Shown in pieces: positions 61,384 through 64,000 of a stretch of 64,000 nt of DNA. The stretch is from an uncultured Rhodospirillales bacterium (GTDB lineage: Bacteria > Pseudomonadota > Alphaproteobacteria > Acetobacterales > Acetobacteraceae). The notes beneath the pieces were generated by a model. The model was not told the DNA's origin. It did no database searches and saw only the letters and a list, made by a program, of their open reading frames with translations. Where the stretch lies: positions 1-64,000 of the forward strand of contig CAIJTR010000095.1 of the NCBI GenBank assembly GCA_903823665.1, given 5' to 3'. Made by a program: the position numbers and the translations under genes. Numbering within the stretch: position 1 is the first letter of the stretch; every line of letters starts with the position of its first letter.

Positions 61384-62559
61384 ATGTCCGCCCAACTTCT
61401 CCACGGCATCCGCGTCGTCGAATTCGTCCACATGGTCATGGGCCCCACCGCGGGCCTCGTCCTCGCTGACCTTGGCGCGGACGTCATCAAGGTCGAGCCC
61501 GCGCCGGACGGAGACAACACCCGCAGGCTGGGCAGCTCCGGGGCCGGGTTCTTCGCCATGATGAACCGCAACAAGCGCTCCATCGCCGTTGATCTCAAAT
61601 CCCAAGCCGGCCGCAAACTCGTCCTCCGCCTGCTCGCCGACGCCGACGTGCTGATCGAGAACTTCCGCCCCGGGGCCATGGAAAAGCTCGGCTTCGGCCC
61701 CGTCGATCTCGCCCGCCTCAACCCCCGCCTGATCTATTGCTCCTGCAAAGGCTTCCTCCCCGGCCCGTATGAGCACCGTGTGGCGCTCGATGAGGTCGTG
61801 CAGATGATGGGCGGCCTCGCCTACATGACCGGCCTGCCCGGCCGCCCCCTGCGCGCCGGCTCCTCCGTCAACGACATCATGGGCGGCATGTTCGGCGCCA
61901 TCGGCATCCTCGCCGCCTTGAACGAGCGCCACACCACCGGGCGCGGCCGCCACATCCAATCCGGCCTGTTCGAGAACAACGTCCTGCTCATGGCCCAGCA
62001 CATGGCCCAATTCGCCGTCACCGGGGTTGAGGCCCCGCCGATGAGCGAGCGCATGGTGGCCTGGCCGGTGTATGACATCTTCGACGTCACCGACGGCCAG
62101 GTCTTCGTGGGAGCCGTCACCGACACCCAATGGCGCGTCTTCTGTGACGCCTTTGACCTGTCCGAGCTCATGGCCCACCCCGATCTCACCACCCAGGACC
62201 AGCGCCGCACCGCCCGCCCCTGGGTGCTGCCGAAAATCGCCGAAAAGCTCGCCCCGCTCACCTGCGCCAGCCTGATGGCGAAATGCGAGGAGCTGGGCCT
62301 GCCCTTCGCCCCCATCTCCCGCCCGGTCGAGCTGTTCGACGACCCCCACCTCAACGCCCAAGGCGGCCTGCTGCCCGTCACCCTGCCCGACGGCCGCGTC
62401 ACCAAACTCCCCAACATCCCGCTCGCCATCGACGGCGAACGCCCCGAACTGAGACGGGACCTCCCCAACATCGGCGAGCACGGAGCCGAAATCGCCCGAG
62501 AACTCGGCCTCTCCGAAGCCGAGATCACCGAAATGCAGGCAGCCGGCGCGCTGGTGTAA
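61384..62559 (+). CDS. family III CoA transferase (CaiB/BaiF)
   Basis: A 391-residue CaiB/BaiF CoA transferase. The N-terminal fold VVEFVHMVMGPTAGLVLADL with GADVIKVEP and NRNKRSIAVDLKS is typical; the catalytic aspartate is in SVNDIMGGMFGAIGIL. It moves CoA between two organic acids. Co-directional with the HMGL-like gene, it may activate the acid that the lyase splits (for example an itaconate- or methyl-malyl-type compound); the substrate is not readable from sequence. Confidence 0.92.
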   Translation: MSAQLLHGIRVVEFVHMVMGPTAGLVLADLGADVIKVEPAPDGDNTRRLGSSGAGFFAMMNRNKRSIAVDLKSQAGRKLVLRLLADADVLIENFRPGAMEKLGFGPVDLARLNPRLIYCSCKGFLPGPYEHRVALDEVVQMMGGLAYMTGLPGRPLRAGSSVNDIMGGMFGAIGILAALNERHTTGRGRHIQSGLFENNVLLMAQHMAQFAVTGVEAPPMSERMVAWPVYDIFDVTDGQVFVGAVTDTQWRVFCDAFDLSELMAHPDLTTQDQRRTARPWVLPKIAEKLAPLTCASLMAKCEELGLPFAPISRPVELFDDPHLNAQGGLLPVTLPDGRVTKLPNIPLAIDGERPELRRDLPNIGEHGAEIARELGLSEAEITEMQAAGALV

Positions 62560-62567
62560 AAATACCG

Positions 62568-62716
62568 CGTCATTGCGAGGCCCACTCCGCCATCGCCGTC
62601 ATTGCGATGCCCTCACCACGCCGTCATTGCGAGGCCCGCTTGAGGGCCGTGGCAATCCAGAAGCCTCAAGCCGACACCCGGGATTGCCAACCCACCAAGC
62701 GGGCACCAGCAATAAT
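62568..62716. repeat. dispersed palindrome, copy 2 with two extra left ends
   Basis: CGTCATTGCGAGG occurs at 62568-62580, as CGTCATTGCGATG at 62597-62609, and again at 62622-62634. From the last copy the unit continues as in copy 1: GTGGCAATCCAG (62649-62660), GGATTGCCAA (62681-62690) and a degraded right end near 62705-62716. It lies between the CoA transferase and the paralogue gene. Confidence 0.75.
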
Positions 62717-62724
62717 AACTTTCA

Positions 62725-63204
62725 TTACGATACCGGAACGATTAGAGCACAATTCTCCCCCAACGCCTCTCCCCGCAAAAAAACGTGAAAAAAAGCAGCG
62801 GCCGCCATCACCCGCACAGCGCTCCAGCCGAGGGCGCCCACCGGCACGTTGCGCACGCGCACAAGCGCCGCGGTGACCACAGGGATCACCACGGCCAAGC
62901 CAAACCGTGTCACATGCCGCCACAGCACCACGCGGCCGCGCGGGGTCATGAACCCTCGATAGAGCCCATCCTCCCCACCCCAGCCATCCTCAACAACACC
63001 GCGCTGCGGCCCGAATTCCAGATGCGCAAACCGCTCCTCGGTCGCCAACCACGCCAGCATCGCATGCCGCAACGCCGGCGAATGCCCCGAGACCACCATC
63101 AACTGCATCAAAAGATTGACCTGCCCCGCATCCCTCACAGCTCCGCCGATGAGGCACAGCAGTGCCATCGGATCAGAGAGTGAAAGAGTACGAGAGACGA
63201 TCAT
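62725..63204 (-). CDS. hypothetical protein, paralogue of the protein at 22179-22661
   Basis: A 159-residue protein without recognised domain, paralogous to the 22179-22661 product (see that entry). It has hydrophobic stretches LAVVIPVVTAALVRV and RVMAAAAFFHVFL, so it may be membrane-associated. ATG 63204 is chosen where similarity begins (IVSRTLSLSDPM); the frame is open to 63240. Its last codons are almost identical in DNA to those of the first copy. It adjoins the second copy of the dispersed palindrome. Confidence 0.6.
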   Translation of the reverse strand: MIVSRTLSLSDPMALLCLIGGAVRDAGQVNLLMQLMVVSGHSPALRHAMLAWLATEERFAHLEFGPQRGVVEDGWGGEDGLYRGFMTPRGRVVLWRHVTRFGLAVVIPVVTAALVRVRNVPVGALGWSAVRVMAAAAFFHVFLRGEALGENCALIVPVS

Positions 63205-63501
63205 CGGGAGGAGGGTTCCTGTGTTGAGGGTGAGTGCCACTTGCTATGACACGCCCTGGCCGAACACAAGAAAAAAGAACATACGTAGAACAACGTAGGG
63301 TCCGCCGCGCTTGAGCGTCGCACCGACCCAGCACCCGTTCAATGGATCGGCGCGACGTTGGCAGAACCCAATATCTCCATGGCCGCAACCAACAGATTAG
63401 GCAAGCGCGGCGCCCTTCTTATGCTTGCTGCACCAAACAATGGATCAGCCACATAGAACGTCTACAACGTAGTTACCAAATAAAATAACTACCCCATAAT
63501 A
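63205..63501. other. intergenic region, GC falling toward the right
   Basis: No gene is seen. Short direct repeats occur (ACAACGTAG near 63292 and 63465; CAATGGATC near 63350 and 63449). At 63469-63492 GTAGTTA and TAACTAC form an inverted repeat that could end the minus-strand gene starting beyond the window. Confidence 0.4.
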
Positions 63502-64000
63502 TTAAAGTGCATTCTGCTCGCGTTCCTTTTTATCTTTCGTAAATTCACGCATACCAGATTTAGATTCATAAATTATTAAGTAATACGCATTTTCTCCATC
63601 TATGGCGCGAATAGAAATCTCAATACTTATGTTATTGGTCTCGAAGTTAGTATAACGATTAGCGCGTCCTTGTTTTAGGGACATTATATATTCGTTTGGT
63701 TTCTTCCACATTTCATGGTCCCGCAAATCTACTTCGGTGCCATGCCCATATTTTTGTGATAACGACAATACTAATTCTTTATATCTTGTAAGAACCTCAC
63801 TTCCATAAGGGTCTGGACCAAATGACTTGCTCGGAACAGCTATTCGCCAGAGTTTATTTTTGAATCCAAATGAAATACCAGGAGGATCCATATCGCTCAA
63901 AACTTGAGAAAGACCAGTCGCAGTGAATGTTGTACCCCAACTTTTATTTTCAGATATCTCGCTGAGATGTATACCTGCCTGCTGAACCAATTCGATTGAA
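63502..64000 (-). CDS. low-GC hypothetical protein, 5' end outside the window
   Basis: At least 165 residues of a protein whose reading frame stays open to the right edge; the apparent start at 63990 is only a TTG. The visible C-terminal part is soluble and rich in Asn, Lys, Ser and Ile (YKELVLSLSQKYGHG, EISIRAIDGENAYYLIIYES), ending in a charged KDKKEREQNAL. Codon and base use differ sharply from every other gene in the window, suggesting recent transfer. No family recognised. Confidence 0.6.
   Translation of the reverse strand, partial: SIELVQQAGIHLSEISENKSWGTTFTATGLSQVLSDMDPPGISFGFKNKLWRIAVPSKSFGPDPYGSEVLTRYKELVLSLSQKYGHGTEVDLRDHEMWKKPNEYIMSLKQGRANRYTNFETNNISIEISIRAIDGENAYYLIIYESKSGMREFTKDKKEREQNAL

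Overview
The window reads as chromosomal DNA of a GC-rich alphaproteobacterium, most likely Rhodospirillales and probably Acetobacteraceae. The signs are: an F1 operon atpHAGDC without the F0 genes; a short HPr kinase followed by rapZ, a mannose-type EIIA, HPr and enzyme I with no sugar permease; a YlxR-L7Ae fusion between nusA and infB; metK followed by trmB; and a Hint-domain protein of a kind I associate with acetic acid bacteria. The family assignment is an inference. No rRNA, tRNA, transposase, prophage or CRISPR array was recognised.

Layout. 0-5.5 kb: a glutathione transferase, then grpE-dnaK-dnaJ-dapB with hairpins in two spacers. 5.5-8.1 kb: a secreted GlcG-type protein and metK-trmB behind a perfect palindrome. 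8.1-11.2 kb: a minus-strand block of five genes (nucleotidyltransferase, phosphodiesterase-like, HAD phosphatase, a second degenerate nucleotidyltransferase, cupin) whose four junctions all overlap by four bases; this is the best candidate for an undescribed pathway. 11.4-16.3 kb: the F1 ATP synthase operon. 16.7-24.5 kb: Hint protein, priA, tal-DUF484-xerC, a hypothetical protein with a paralogue at 62.7 kb, a small secreted protein, and a SnoaL-PIN-small protein module. 24.5-30.5 kb: rimP-nusA-ylxR-infB-rbfA, whose tail runs by overlapping codons into that PIN module where truB would be expected. 30.6-41.3 kb: a GtrA-type glycosyltransferase, an aconitase X-family dehydratase, an MFS transporter, a NarK-type transporter, a second glycosyltransferase, lepA and an S9 peptidase. 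41.4-46.8 kb: bactofilin, a CysZ-like membrane protein, a PfkB kinase, typA and a PLP dehydratase. 46.9-50.9 kb: the regulatory PTS. 50.9-60.3 kb: a lipoprotein, a lytic transglycosylase, an RES-Xre toxin-antitoxin pair with a clear operator, an orphan CoxL-like subunit and an RND efflux pair. 60.4-62.6 kb: an HMG-CoA-lyase-like enzyme and a family III CoA transferase. 62.6-64 kb: a dispersed palindromic repeat, the second paralogue and a low-GC gene cut by the window end.

Most of the window is housekeeping: protein folding, ATP synthesis, translation, chromosome dimer resolution and replication restart, carbon/nitrogen signalling. The accessory content is in small inserts between these blocks. 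Start codons were chosen by family alignment and Shine-Dalgarno matches; several are uncertain, as noted. No similarity search was run: family names rest on recognised motifs and overall sequence character.
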